Of a stretch of DNA of 64,000 nucleotides, positions 20,669 to 33,023 are shown piece by piece. The DNA lies in the NCBI GenBank assembly GCA_016946835.1, contig JACVTC010000144.1, positions 383,501 to 447,500 on the forward strand, given 5' to 3'. The stretch is from Neocallimastix lanati (nom. inval.) (lineage: Eukaryota > Neocallimastigomycota > Neocallimastigomycetes > Neocallimastigales > Neocallimastigaceae). The notes beneath the pieces are model-generated. The model saw only the letters and a list, made by a program, of their open reading frames with translations. It was not told the DNA's origin and did no database searches. The position numbers and the translations under genes are program-made. The stretch's first letter is position 1; each line of letters begins with the position of its first letter.

Positions 20669-22186
20669 TTAAGCCTTACCAGCCATCTTAGCATCCATTT
20701 CATCAATACTAAGACCCTTACATTCAATAACGTAGAATTGAGAGTAAATCCAGGCGAGAAGACAGGCAGCAGCGAAAAGAAGGAATGTCTTGGTAGACCA
20801 GGCCTTCATAAGAGCTGGACCGACGAAGGCAATAATCCAGTTGTTAAGGAAGTTTGAAACAGTACCAACAGCAGAACCCTTAACTCTGACACGGAGTGGG
20901 AATACTTCAGCTTGGTAGACCCATGGGACTGGACCCCAAGTCCAGGCAAAGGAGAAGACGAATAAGAAGACAGAGGCGACAGCAAGATATTGCCATACCT
21001 TTCCATTATGAGTTTGAGTAGAGCAAGCCCAAGTAGAAATGTGGAAGGCCATCATCATAAGAGCACCAACAACTAATAAAGTCTTACGACCTAATCTTTC
21101 AATACCCCACATACCTGGGAAGGTAGAGACAAAGTTTACGAAATTGTTGATAATTGGAAGAACAACAGTAGACATAAACTTAGAGAAACCGATTTCATCG
21201 TAAATTTGTGATTGGTAGTACATAATAACGTTAATACCAGTCCATTGTTGGAAAAGTTGCATTAAGAAGGTAATGAAGGTACGACGACGAATAACTGGTG
21301 AGAAAAGTTCACCGAAGGAAGAGGATCCAGCAGCACGAGTAGCAGCAACATCTTCTTGAATAGCCTTAAGTTCATTTTGGACGATTTCATCAGAAGTAGA
21401 GGCAGCGTTAAGCTTGGCTAAAACTTCAACAGCTTCTTCATCACGGTCTTTAGAACATAACCAACGTGGAGATTTTGGAAGGAAACTCAAAAGAATGACG
21501 AGACCAAGACCTGGAATAACTTGGCATAAGAGAGCGAATCTCCATTCGAAATTTGAAATTTCTTTCCAAATATCTTGTCTTTTTTCACCTAAACCAGCTG
21601 GAGTAGTGTTGGTGTAGTACCAGACAACAGAGTTAATGATGGCAGCAACGATAATACCGAAAGTAATCATAAGTTGGTAGCAAGAAGAAAGAGTACCTCT
21701 GATCTTAGCTGGAGCAACTTCAGAAATGTAAGTTGGACAAAGGACACCATTACAACCAATGGAAAGACCAGTAATAAGACGACCAATGGCAATCATAGCC
21801 CAGTGACGAGCTGAAAGACCTTGAATGACAGCACCACAAGTGAAGATACAGGCACCAATCATAATAGTTCTTTGACGACCGTACTTTTCACCAAGGTATG
21901 TAGCCATAAGAGCACCACAAAGAGCACCAAGAACGAAACTAGATGTAATAACACCTTCAAGAGTAGCCTTGTTATCAGATTCATTTAACTTACGGTACAT
22001 CATCTTTGCCTTATCAGTAGTATCCTTACCATTTTCATCAAGGGCATCACCATTCCAACTGTGGAATTTGAAGAAAATACGGAAAGCGTCCATAACAAGG
22101 ACAACATTCATGACACCGACTTCATAACCAAAAAGAAGGCCACCAAATGAGGCAGTAAGTGCAACTAAAAATTGAAAACTATTCAT
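20669..22186 (-). CDS. MFS sugar porter (hexose/oligosaccharide transporter)
   Basis: This 505-residue, intronless protein of the Sugar Porter family moves sugars across the plasma membrane, usually with protons or by facilitated diffusion. Family signatures are all present: FGGLLFGYEVGVMN in helix 1, GEKYGRQRT in loop 2-3 (about 99-107), GRLITGLSIG, YISEVAPAKIRG (153-164), PKSPRWL (237-243, usually PESPRWL), QQWTGINVIMYY (313-324), ERLGRKTLL and a final ECKGLSIDEMD (usually PETKG). About twelve helices fit the length. A roughly 35-residue hydrophilic loop after helix 1 is typical. Codon use is biased and GC-rich compared with neighbours, which suggests strong expression. The exact sugar cannot be told. 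It lies 5.4 kb from the cellulase on the opposite strand, so it is not co-transcribed with it. Confidence 0.95.
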   Translation of the reverse strand: MNSFQFLVALTASFGGLLFGYEVGVMNVVLVMDAFRIFFKFHSWNGDALDENGKDTTDKAKMMYRKLNESDNKATLEGVITSSFVLGALCGALMATYLGEKYGRQRTIMIGACIFTCGAVIQGLSARHWAMIAIGRLITGLSIGCNGVLCPTYISEVAPAKIRGTLSSCYQLMITFGIIVAAIINSVVWYYTNTTPAGLGEKRQDIWKEISNFEWRFALLCQVIPGLGLVILLSFLPKSPRWLCSKDRDEEAVEVLAKLNAASTSDEIVQNELKAIQEDVAATRAAGSSSFGELFSPVIRRRTFITFLMQLFQQWTGINVIMYYQSQIYDEIGFSKFMSTVVLPIINNFVNFVSTFPGMWGIERLGRKTLLVVGALMMMAFHISTWACSTQTHNGKVWQYLAVASVFLFVFSFAWTWGPVPWVYQAEVFPLRVRVKGSAVGTVSNFLNNWIIAFVGPALMKAWSTKTFLLFAAACLLAWIYSQFYVIECKGLSIDEMDAKMAGKA

Positions 22187-22587
22187 TTTTTTTTATTAAC
22201 TTAAATTAATATTATTATTATTAATTAATAATATTTTGATTTTTACAAATTTTTTTGAAAAATTGTTCCTTTTATATGAAATTCTCTCAGAATAGATATA
22301 ATATTAATACTTATAGTATTTAAGATTTATATAATAAATGTATATTATGAATTAATATATTAATTTAATTATTATATATATTTATATATATATTAAAAAA
22401 AATACTCTATTTAATAAATAATAAATATAATAATAATTTAATATAATATATGATTTAATAATTTTAAAAAGTAATTTAATTTTTGAAACAAAAAATGATA
22501 AACTTTTTTAATATTTGGATTTAAATTAAAATAAAATAATATATATATTTGGATATTTATTTAAATATTTATAATAATCAAATTATG

Positions 22588-22618
<31 letters not shown>

Positions 22619-22827
22619 ATAATTGAAACATTAATTAATAAATATTTCACTTTAATTTATTAAAAAAAATTACAAAAAAAAAAATAAAAATAAAAGAAGT
22701 ATAAATGGTAATAATTTAATAATAAACTGTAAATAATAATAAAATCATTAAAATTTTATAAATATTATTAATATTGAAAATTTTTGATTAATATTTTAAA
22801 AATATTTAAATTAACAAAAAAGATTTT

Positions 22828-24060
22828 TTGTACAACCAAAACAATATAAAAATTTCCGGAATTTTTTATTTGTTATATATTATAATACATTGTACCATAT
22901 TTCAAAATTATATTATAATGTTCTATTATAATAAAAAACCTTTTTAATTTCTTTTTTTTTCATATATTTAAAAATTATTAATAGACTTTTTTCATATATT
23001 ATTATTTTTTTTATATTAAGATTCTTTTTTTCATTTTTATACTTATTTTTATTTTTTTTTTTTATATTGATATTATTTATTCTCTTTTCCTTTTTCTTAT
23101 AATTGATGTTTTATTTTGTAATTGGTATATTACATATTATTTTATTTTATATATAATCTTAATATAATAATTAATAATTTCATTACCTAAAAAAAAATAA
23201 TAATAAATAAAATAAAAAATAAGATAAGAATTATAAATTATTCTTCTATATTATTTTTCTAAAAAAAAAAAAAAAGGTTTATTAACCATATATTTTTTTA
23301 TTTTCATTTTTTAATAATTTTTAAAGTTTTTTTTGTACAATATTATGGTATAAAAAATTTCCTTATATTTTAATTAATAATATATTATAATATACTTTTA
23401 ATATATTTAAAAATCACACTAGAATGCTTTAAGTAAAATTTTTTTTATATATTTTTTTGTACAACCAAAATTTTCCGGAAATTTTTTATTTGTTATATTT
23501 TATAATATTACCATATTTCATTATATTATAATGTCTATTATAATAAAAAATCTTTTTTAATTTTTTTTTTTAATATATATTTTAAATATGATTATAGACT
23601 TTTTTCTTTATTATTTTTTTTTATAATAATTTTTTTTTTTCATTTTTATACTTATTTTTATTTTTTTAAATTGATATTATTTATTCTCTTTTCCTTTTTT
23701 TTTTATAATTGATGTTTTATTTTGAAATTAGTATATTATAAATTATTTTATTTTATATATTATCTTAATATAATAATAATTTAATTAGCTAAAAAAAAAA
23801 AAAAATAATAATAATAAATAATATAAAAAATAAGAAATTATAAATTATTATTCTATATTATTTTTCTAAAAAAAAAAAAAAAAGGATTATTAAGCACATG
23901 TTTTTTTTATTTTCATTTTTTAATAATTTTTAAAGTTTTTTTGTACAATATTATGGTATAAAAAAAATCCTTATATTTTAATTAATAATATATTATATTA
24001 TACCTTTAATATATTTAAAAACCACACTAAAATGCTTTAAGTAAAATTTTTTTTATTTAA
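22828..24060. repeat. Tandem pair of about 610-620 bp non-coding units
   Basis: Copy 1 starts near 22828 and copy 2 near 23454, both with TTTTTTGTACAACCAAAA and TTTCCGGAA. Shared landmarks in the same order are TATTATAATGT-CTATTATAATAAAAAA, TTATTCTCTTTTCC, TTGATGTTTTATTTTG, TTTTTTGTACAATATTATGG and CACACTA-AATGCTTTAAG. Divergence is mostly indels in A/T runs plus a few substitutions. No coding potential is seen. Confidence 0.85.
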
Positions 24061-24895
24061 ATTTCGCTTTTCTTAAGTTTAAAATATTTTTAACAATTAG
24101 AATAAATAAAAAGAAAAAAAATAAAAATATAATGATAAAAAAAAATAGGGAAAAAAAAAAAGACCAAAAATATATATATTATAATAAATAATTATAATAA
24201 ATAATTATTATAATATATAATTATTTGAATATTACAAAAATTTACATAATGCATATATTTTCTATTTTTTTTTTTTTTTTTTTTTTTTTTTTGATTTGTA
24301 TTTAAGCATTTAATTATAGAAATTTGTAAACTCTGAAATATATTATTACTTTTTTTATAATGTACATAATTCGAAATTCATAATTCTTTAATATTTAATT
24401 TTTTAATATTTAATTCTTTTTTTAGTAATGAACATTTTTATTTTTTATAAATTTAATATAATTTATTGAATTAAATTAAATTTTAATTATATTATTTATT
24501 TTTTTTTTTTTTAATATTATTATTTTAGTTTTTTATGTTACTATGTTTATTAAATTTTTACTATTATGTTCTAGATTTTTTTTAATATTTATCTACTCTT
24601 TTCATTATCAATATCAATTCTATTAAAACTATTTAATATAGAACTACTGACGATAATAAAAGAATGATTATAAAATATTATAATCCTATTTTTTTAATAT
24701 ATTATAATTTTATTATGCCACTCAATAAATATTTTTTCTAATAATAAATTAATAATAATTAATTATTAATTACTATAATTAATCAAAAAAATAAGAATAA
24801 ATTTGGTAATTTTTTTTTATATCATATATATTTCTTTTTATTTACAAATTTTGTAATATCAAAATAGAGAAAACGATATACATGTTCTTTTATAA

Positions 24896-25097
<202 letters not shown>

Positions 25098-25359
25098 GAT
25101 CATATATTACAAAGTTATTATAAATATTAAATTTGCCATATTAATTATAGTATGTATATTTTATTACAATTTAAATATGTTTTTGTTCTAAAATTTTCTT
25201 AAATTTATATTTTCTATTTATTTCTCTATTTATTAAAGGATTATTTATATGTTTTTATATGTATTATACATTTATATTTAATTTTTATTATTAAATTAAT
25301 ATATTAAATGATAATTATTAAATTGAATTCTAATCCTGATATATATTATAAAATGCTTA

Positions 25360-25525
25360 ATCCGGAGTGTTGCATTTCGAAACATGACTTTTAAATATAA
25401 ATTTGATTTGAAATTTAACGCCCCATATCTTTTTCTTTTTTGAATGATTGGGGGGTGTGTCATTTCGAAAATTTTTATTACATAAATTTGTATTTTGTTG
25501 TAGTGCATTTCGGAAAACATGGCGT
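25360..25525. repeat. MULE-terminus-like fragment
   Basis: At 25450-25500 the sequence GGGGTGTGTCATTTCG-AAAATTTTTATTAC and the following AAATTTGTATTTTGTTGTA match the start of the MULE copy at 38013 almost base for base. A related block GGAGTGTTGCATTTCGAAA lies at 25373 and another GTGCATTTCGGAAAA at 25503. It is probably a remnant or a non-autonomous derivative of the same element. Confidence 0.65.
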
Positions 25526-25902
25526 ATTATAATGTAATAAATAAATAAATGAATAAATAAATTATAAATGAATAAATAAATTTTTAAATGATAATAAAAA
25601 TAATTAAGACAAACGTTTATTATGACTAAAAATTTTTTTTTTAGAAAATTAAATAAAAAAATATATATATAATTACTACATATATAAAATAATTATTATA
25701 TTTTTTTTATTTTATTTTAAATATTATTAATTATTAATTATTAATTATTATTAATACCTTGTTTATATTATCAACAGAATTACATACGTAATTACATAAT
25801 TGAATAATTAAAAAAAAAAATAAATATATAAATAGGTTTATAATTAGTATTAATTAGTATTTTTTATAATATTATATTAAAGTATTAATTTTATAAATTA
25901 AA

Positions 25903-26342
25903 ATGTTTAAAAATTTATTAACTGCTTTATTAATTGCTACTGCATGCATTACTTATGTTTGTGGTATAAAATTGGTTGGACCAGCTATATATTCAGATAT
26001 ATCTCATCTATATTTCCTTAATTCTAGAGATTGCAAAAATACATATATATGTAAAGGTTATGGTATTATAAAAAATAGTAATCGTGGATTTTATGACTGT
26101 TTCCTCCGTAATTCAGTAGTTAATTATAGAGAAATCTCTGTTGGAGCATATCTTAGAGATACACAATATAAAAATCCAGATAAATGTAAATGGATTACTA
26201 GACATATAAGTACCATAATGGATGTTATTACACACCAAATAACACAAGAGGTGGATTTTCATGGAGAGGTTATGCTAATCGTGATGCTCTTGTTTATGAT
26301 ATAGTTGGTAAATACTGTCTTACTGAATATAGTTGGTGTTGA
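25903..26342 (+). pseudogene. Small secreted Cys-containing protein, frameshifted
   Basis: The frame opens with a clear signal peptide (MFKNLLTALLIATACITYVCG, cut after about residue 20) and continues with several Cys residues (DCKNTYICKGYG, FYDCFLRNS, DKCKW). As written the frame ends at 26304 in a hydrophobic run. In a different frame, from about 26205 to a TGA at 26340-26342, a more protein-like sequence appears (NGCYYTPNNTRGGFSWRGY, then GKYCLTEYSWC). A single indel near 26200 would explain both halves, giving a secreted protein of roughly 145 residues. It could be a pseudogene, a sequencing error or an unrecognised intron. No family was recognised. Confidence 0.6.
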
Positions 26343-26490
26343 CGTGGTTAAATAAATAAAAAATAGATTTTTTATAGATTAATTTTAAATTTATCATTAA
26401 ACTAAATATTATTTTTTTAAAAATTAAGATAATATATAAGCCATATAAATATATGTAAGTTTAACATATATATATATATTAAATAATAAA

Positions 26491-27147
26491 GTATATAGGT
26501 GAAATAAATATAAAATAAGATAAAATAAAATAAAATAAAATAAAATAAAATAAAATAAAATATATAGTTGAAATATAAATATAAACTACAGATTGAATAA
26601 AATAAAATAAAATAAAATAAAATAAAATAAAATAAAATAAAATAAAATAAAATAAAATAAAATAAAATAAAATAAAATATATAGTTGAAATATAAATATA
26701 AACTACAGATTGAATAAAATAAAATAAAATAAAATAAAATAAAATAAAATAAAATAAAATAAAATAAAATAAAATAAAATAAAATAAAATAAAATAAAAT
26801 AAAATAAAATAAAATAAAATAAAATAAAATAAAATAAAATAAAATAAAATATATAGTTGAAATATAAATATAAACTACAGATTGAATAAAATAAAATAAA
26901 ATAAAATAAAATAAAATAAAATAAAATAAAATAAAATAAAATAAAATAAAATAAAATAAAATAAAATAAAATAAAATAAAATAAAATAAAATAAAATAAA
27001 ATAAAATAAAATAAAATAAAATAAAATAAAATAAAATAAAATAAAATAAAATAAAATAAAATAAAATAAAATAAAATAAAATAAAATAAAATAAAATAAA
27101 ATAAAATAAAATAAAATAAAATAAAATAAAATAAAATAAAATAAAAA
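26491..27147. repeat. (TAAAA)n satellite with a 37-bp spacer unit
   Basis: Pentanucleotide TAAAA arrays of growing length (roughly 40, 75, 135 and 260 bp) are separated by three copies of a conserved AT-rich spacer containing TATAGTTGAAATATAAATA and ACTACAGATTGAA. The same spacer and array occur in reverse orientation at 35265-35560. Confidence 0.9.
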
Positions 27148-27711
27148 TATAATTATTTTATATATATAGGAATCTTATATATTTTTATTTTTTTTCATTT
27201 ATTTTTCTAAAAAAAAAAAATTTAGTTATAATAACGTTTGTCTTTTAATTATTATATTTTATTATAGTAAATAAAAAAATTTAAATGAAAAGTAAATAAT
27301 TTTAATTATTTATAATTTATTCATAAACGATATATATATATATTAATTTAAATAATATAAGAATTAAAAATTAAAACAATAAGAGTTGAATAATTGATCC
27401 TATTAAAATAATTAATTATTTGCATAGTAATATTTATAATGTTTGATCAATATGAATCAATTATTATTAAAATATAATAATAACAATTAGAATTTTAATA
27501 AAATAATAAAAATCTTTAATTGAATTTAATATTTTTAATAACATAATTAATTTTGAAAAGTATATTGATATTAATAAAATTTATAATAATATAATATTGA
27601 TATTGATAATTATATAATATTGATATTGATATTAATAAAATTTTAACTAGTATCAAATAAATCGGTTTTAGTTATAAATTACTTATTAAAAATAACTAAA
27701 GATAATTTCTA

Positions 27712-27925
27712 TTAAGATTATTAAATAAACACAATAGGTAAATAAATTTGTGTTTTTCTAGCATTTTTTTAAATTAAGATTATTAAATAAACACAATAGG
27801 TAAATAAATTTGTGTTTTTCTAGCATTTTTTTAAATTAAGATTATTTAATTATTATTTAAACGATTATAAATATAAATTTAAAATAAGTAAATTTGTATT
27901 TTTCTAGCATTTTTTTAAATTAATA
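27712..27925. repeat. Tandem 62-bp repeat
   Basis: Two exact 62-bp copies start at 27712 and 27774, with a diverged third from 27836 sharing the ending TTTTTCTAGCATTTTTTTAAA. They lie at the 3' side of MULE copy 1, where the opposite transposon end would be expected. Confidence 0.85.
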
Positions 27926-27929
27926 TTAT

Positions 27930-29366
27930 TTATTTTAAATTAATATTTATATCGTTTAAATCAATTAAACAATCTTTCCATAAATTAACTAATTCATTTC
28001 TGTTGCATCCATTATAAAATAAATTTATTTCCTTACTTTTGTAATTTTCAATTAAAATTTTAATTTCATCAGTTGCACTAAATATTTTTTGCTTTTTTTT
28101 CCAAGTTCCTTTAGTTCTCTTTTAGTAATCATTATAAGATAAGTTTTCTTCTTCTTTTAATATATCTATTAATTTATAAAATAAAGGTTTATTTGGAAAT
28201 ATATTATTTAAGTAGCTATTATAAGATTCTGATGCATTGTTTTTTAAATGCTCTATATTTTCATAATAATTCCAATTATTAACATTATACTTAAGTAAAT
28301 AGTTTTTATTAAAATATTCTAAAAATTGTGGAAAATTATTATACTTTTTTTTTTTGACAAATTCTTTTTATTATAATATAAATATCAAATATATAGTTAA
28401 GGTTTATAAACAATAAGTTCGAAATAGCTTTATAATAAATATACACATCATTATTATTCTTCACTTCATGATAACATAATATATTTTTTTGTTTTTCTAA
28501 TGATCTTTTGTAATGCCAAACACAATATTTAATATTTATATTGGGAAAAATTTTTTTTCGGCATTAGATATACCTTGTTCAAAATCACAATGAAAATTAA
28601 TTGTAGTAATTAATGTATTACTCCTAAATTTATTTGCATTTTTTTTTATTTCTTTAAATAATGTTTCATATGTAGATTGTTTTTTATTTTTTAATATAGA
28701 AATGGAAGTAGTGCAAAACACATTAAATTCCCCAACATAAGTTCTTGTTATAAATAACTGATAACTAAATTTCGGTGCTGCATAAAATGTACCGTCCGCA
28801 AATATATTTTTATGATAATTCGAAAATATATATGCTTGGAATGGTGATTGAAAGATTATTAGATCTGTATTTTTAAATATCATAAAATTTTCATTTCTTT
28901 TCGTTTTATAATATTTTGATTCAATGGGAATATCATCAAAACTTTTTATGTTTGGAGGAAATTGTTTATTTATATTTCTTATTATTTGGGATCTAATTGT
29001 ACTATATTCGGGACATATAAGTCCCATTTCTTGAGAAACGGCATTAAATATATGTTTAGGTTTTATATCCATAGGAATTGAATTTTTCTTAATTTCTTCC
29101 TTAATTTTATGCTTTGCTACTGATATAGACACATCAATTTCTATTTCGAGATGGTTATGTAAACTTTCATATTTTAAAACCTCCTTTTTATCATTTAAAA
29201 TAATTAAAGATTTACATTTATTTAAAGTCATATATTCAGTGCATCTATAAATTTTTGATTTATCTTTCCTTTGAAATGAAAAATTAAATTTGTGTTTTTT
29301 ATTAATAATAATATGTTCATTTCCTCGATTTGTTTCACTTATTTCAATTTCTATATTGTCTTCCAT
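27930..29366 (-). pseudogene. MULE transposase (FLYWCH-like + MULE domain), inactive
   Basis: The first 276 codons are open. A FLYWCH/WRKY-like zinc-finger pattern (YRCTEYMTLNKCKS ... ESLHNHLE) lies at about 40-75. The MULE domain starts at ADGTFYAAP with QLFITRTYVGEF, KKQSTYETLFKEI and the second acidic motif HCDFEQG. The frame is lost at FFPI (28536) but resumes out of frame with KYCVWHYKRSLE (the C-x-H motif after DFE). Further down are NNASESYNSYL and a C-terminal region ending at TAA 27930, with another stop near 28120. It is thus nearly full length but has at least one frameshift and one stop. Confidence 0.85.
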
Positions 29367-30195
29367 TAATAATTAAAATTTTTCAATAAAATATTTTAAT
29401 AAATATACTTTTAAATGCTTTGAAACTTTTTTTTTTTTTTTTTTTTTTAATATTTAAAATAATAAACCTTTTTTTAATTAATTATATAATTATTCAAATA
29501 ATTATTTAATTATTAATTATTTATTATTTCTTTATTTACTATTTTATTTATTTATTTTTATTTTTTTTTTTTTTTTTTTAATTTTTTATTTTATTTTTTT
29601 TTTTTATTTTTTAATGCTTAAAAAATAAAATTTTATTTATTTTTATTTTATTTTTTAATGTTTAAAAAAAAAGTTTTCTAATTATTTTTATTTTATTTTT
29701 TAATGCTTAAAAAATAAAATTTTATTTATTTTTACTATATTTTTTAATGTTTAAAAAAAAAGTTTTCTTATTTCTTATTTTTATTTTATTTTTTAATGTT
29801 AAATAGAAATATCTAACTTAATTATTATTTATTGAAGTGTTGTATTTCCCCAAAAGTTGAATTTCATCCAGTTGAATTTCGCCAAATTCTTAGTGGCTTA
29901 TAAATTTACGTCATAAATTATCACCACAATTATTACTCACGCCATATTATGAATATATGGCTTTTTAAAAATTGTAGAAAAAAGCCACAAAGTTATGATA
30001 CAATTAGATATACGCCTCACGTAAGATTACGTGTTTGAAAATTTTTGAGAATCGTAATTTTATTTATTTAATTAATTAATTATTATTCATTAAAATTTTA
30101 ATAAAATTAAGTGGCTTAAAATTAAAAATATTTAAGCCATACAACAAAATACAAATTTTTGTAATAAAAATTTTCGAAATGCACACTCACCGAAT
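27930..30195 (-). mobile_element. Mutator-like (MULE) DNA transposon, copy 1
   Basis: The minus-strand element begins at about 30195, where the reverse complement reads GGTGAGTGTGCATTTCGAAAA. About 800 bp of subterminal DNA with several GGC/GCC hairpins leads to the transposase relic and ends near 27930. The whole 5' half (29370-30195) is repeated in inverse at 38013-38834. No matching right-hand terminal repeat was found past 27930, so that end is probably lost. Confidence 0.75.
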
Positions 30196-31012
30196 GATTG
30201 TAAATAAATGAACAAATAAAAATAGAAATAAATATAAATGAGTATTTTTTTTTTTTTTTTTTTTTTTATTTTATTTTATTTTAAACATCAAAAAAAATTT
30301 TTTTTTCTCAGAAACTTATTATTTATATTAAATATTTATTATTATTTTACCAAAAAATATTATTGTTTGTTTTGTGTTTTTCTTGTTTTTTCAGAAATAA
30401 AAATATATAAATGTATTATTAATAATAATGAAAAAATAATTAAAGATATTAAATAAAGACATCATACGTATTATTTTCGTGATCTCTGATCCCACAACTT
30501 TGAATAATTATTATTAATATTATATTTTTATAATATATTTAAGTTAATTTATATAATCAATAATATAAAAATTTAAATATTTCAATATCGATAAATTACA
30601 TTTTTAATATTAATGAACCATATTTTTTTCATAATAGAAAAATTTATTTAAAATATAATTAGTAAAAATTTACTAAATTGACTTATAATTTAATACAATT
30701 TGTTAAAATCTTCAGATAAAAATAAAAATACTATTTTAATATAAAAGTTTTTAATAAAATAAATCATTTTCAATATAAAATAAAACATATTTGATATAAA
30801 ATTTTTTTATAGAAACTAAAATATAATATATTAATTTTTAATTATTAATATAAACAAAATATTATCAATATATGTTTTCATTATTAATATAAAAATAAAA
30901 ATAAGATTTATTATCAATATTCTTGATATAAGTTTTAAATATTTAAAAATATTATTCCTAATTTAAGATTTAATATATAGATGTAAAATATTTAAGGAAC
31001 TGAATAAGAATT
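30196..31012. other. AT-rich spacer, no gene seen
   Basis: Homopolymer T runs and featureless AT-rich DNA. A 72-codon Phe/Tyr-rich frame near 30238-30456 starts in a poly-T run and is not credible. The end of a gypsy relic follows. Confidence 0.6.
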
Positions 31013-32450
31013 TTATTCTATCATATCATTGACTTTTCGGTAGTCAATGCACAAACTCCACTTTCCATTGTGTTTTAGAATAAGTATTACTAGAGATGAC
31101 CATTCTGAACAGGATGTTTCTATTAATCCTTTCTTAATAAGCTTTGTAAGTTCTTCTTTTAAGATGTCCGATTTTAATTTTGTTAACCTATAACTTCTTA
31201 ATTTTACTGGCTTTGCATTAGCTTTTAAAGGGATCTTATGTTGTGAAATTTTAGAAGGAATTAATTCTTTTGTTGATGCAGTAACAATGTCACTCATTTC
31301 ATTGAGTATTTTGATAATTTGTTCTTTATAATCTTCATTTAAGGTATTTAAAAATTCATCAATTTCAATAAATTCCATTGGAGTTAATTCTTTTATAATT
31401 TTCTTTTCGTTATTCGTTTCTTTAACTTTTCTAATACTACAGATTATATTTTCTTCATTATTACATTGATTATTTATTTTAGTTATTTCCTCGAATTCAC
31501 TTTCTGACAAAATTTTACATAAACTGTTTAAGGTTGGATGAATAAATGAACAATTATCGATTTGAGTTTAAAAATTTATTAATATATCGTAAAAAGAATC
31601 TTCTTTTTCAACAATTCTAAAATCTTCATAAAATTCATAATTATTAATTTTTACTGGTAATCGAACAACAATTCCTTTTGAGTATTCTTTATCTTGTGTT
31701 TCTAGTTGAATTCTTCCACGACTATTTCCAAGTCTTTCATATTCAACAGGTAGTTTTTCAAAATACTGTTTAGTAATGATACAAAAATTACTTCAATAAT
31801 CAATTAAAAGTTTCCCTTGTATTTCATCAACACTTGCATCAATCATTGCTAAGTCTTCTTCAGCTACTTCATTACTTTTACTTATGTAACTATGATCATA
31901 ATCATTAACTAAAAGAGTTTGTGCAATCACATTATCTAATGTTCCAATTATTTTAGATTTTTCTAATTTTAAACCCTGGGATAATTATGAACGAATCTTC
32001 GGAAATACATTCAAAAGTTGACTTATCGTAATACTACATTTAAGATTATTTAAATCTTCCATTATATTGGAAGGTTCTTTATTATTCATCATTTTAATAT
32101 TCTTTTTTGGTTTTTATAAACTTTATTTTGTTTATTATGAAGTTCGTTTACTTTCTTCTTTCTTAATGCGGAAGTTTCAAAAGAACATGAATTATCTTTT
32201 AAAGTTTTATGTACTTTCTTTGAATTATTTTCTTCTTTTCCCTTATTATTATCATTAGTTTTTCTTTTTACAGCATTTATGATGATATCATCCTCACTTT
32301 CAGTTATATAACTAAAATCAGATTTTTCAGATTCATCATTAAGGGAATTATTATCATTGAGCTTTTCTTAGTAATTGGTTTATTTTGTAAATTATTTAAT
32401 GAAGCTATTTTTTTGTCATTGGGAGTACTTCTACTCCCATTTTATAGTTT
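31013..32450 (-). pseudogene. Gypsy retrotransposon protease-RT relic related to Element A
   Basis: On the minus strand, 31510-31013 encodes the N-terminal RT region of a Ty3/gypsy element (RSYRLTKLKSDILKEELTKL, SEWSSLVILI, GKWSLCIDYRKVN) and stops there; the palm with its catalytic Asp residues is missing. Upstream (about 32060-31560) is a degraded aspartic protease region: DLNNLKCSITISQLLNVFPK, then LIDY-stop-SN. These segments match Element A (DLNSLRANITVAQLMDVSPK; LDYGAG) and place the relic in the same family. The end at 31013 is abrupt. Confidence 0.8.
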
Positions 32451-32639
32451 TTATAAGACATATAAATAAGAAGAAACTTGATCCTTATTATATATATAAG
32501 ACCCTTTAAAGTATTAAAGTCTTCTAAATATAACATTTTGGTTTTACAAACACTAGATACTAATTCAATTTTAGAAAGTAATATCTATATAAAAGGTGTT
32601 AAACGTTATTTGATATGACTATTAAAAAAAATTTTAAAA

Positions 32640-33006
32640 AGGTCAATTACAATAATAATAAAAATTTACAGTCATTAAAAAAAAAACATTTTTTTTTTAC
32701 ACATCACACAAATTAAATTAATAAATTAAATATAAAATAAAGTTTCAAAAAACTTTATTTCTTTTATTAATTGAATGTAATCTTGAGATTACTTTATTTA
32801 TTTTTATTTATTATTAATTAGAGATTAATTTATATATATTTCATTTAATTATTACATGAATATTTTATGCTGCCACAATATGTATATCATATAATGTACA
32901 TAATTTTAAGCCATAATTACATTACATTTAATTATAATTAACTATTAACTAAATCTAAAAAATAAATATATATATTGAATATTATAAACTTTCTTTCTAA
33001 CACTCC
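32640..33006 (-). mobile_element. Probable copia 3' LTR with polypurine tract
   Basis: Just downstream (minus strand) of a copia RNase H end, the sequence reads CTTTAGGAGGAG, a good polypurine tract, followed at once by TGTTAGAAAGAAAG, which would be the start of the LTR. AT-rich DNA runs on to about 32640. The LTR end and a second LTR were not identified. Confidence 0.5.
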
Positions 33007-33023
33007 TCCTAAAGTTTAGAATA

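Noticed and set aside
20654-21617. Overlapping frames inside the MFS gene
   Set aside because: Shadow frames favoured by the GC-rich codon use of the transporter.
26491-27147. CRISPR-like array (repeat-spacer alternation)
   Set aside because: The alternating parts are a pentanucleotide microsatellite and an identical spacer; spacers are not unique and the genome is eukaryotic.
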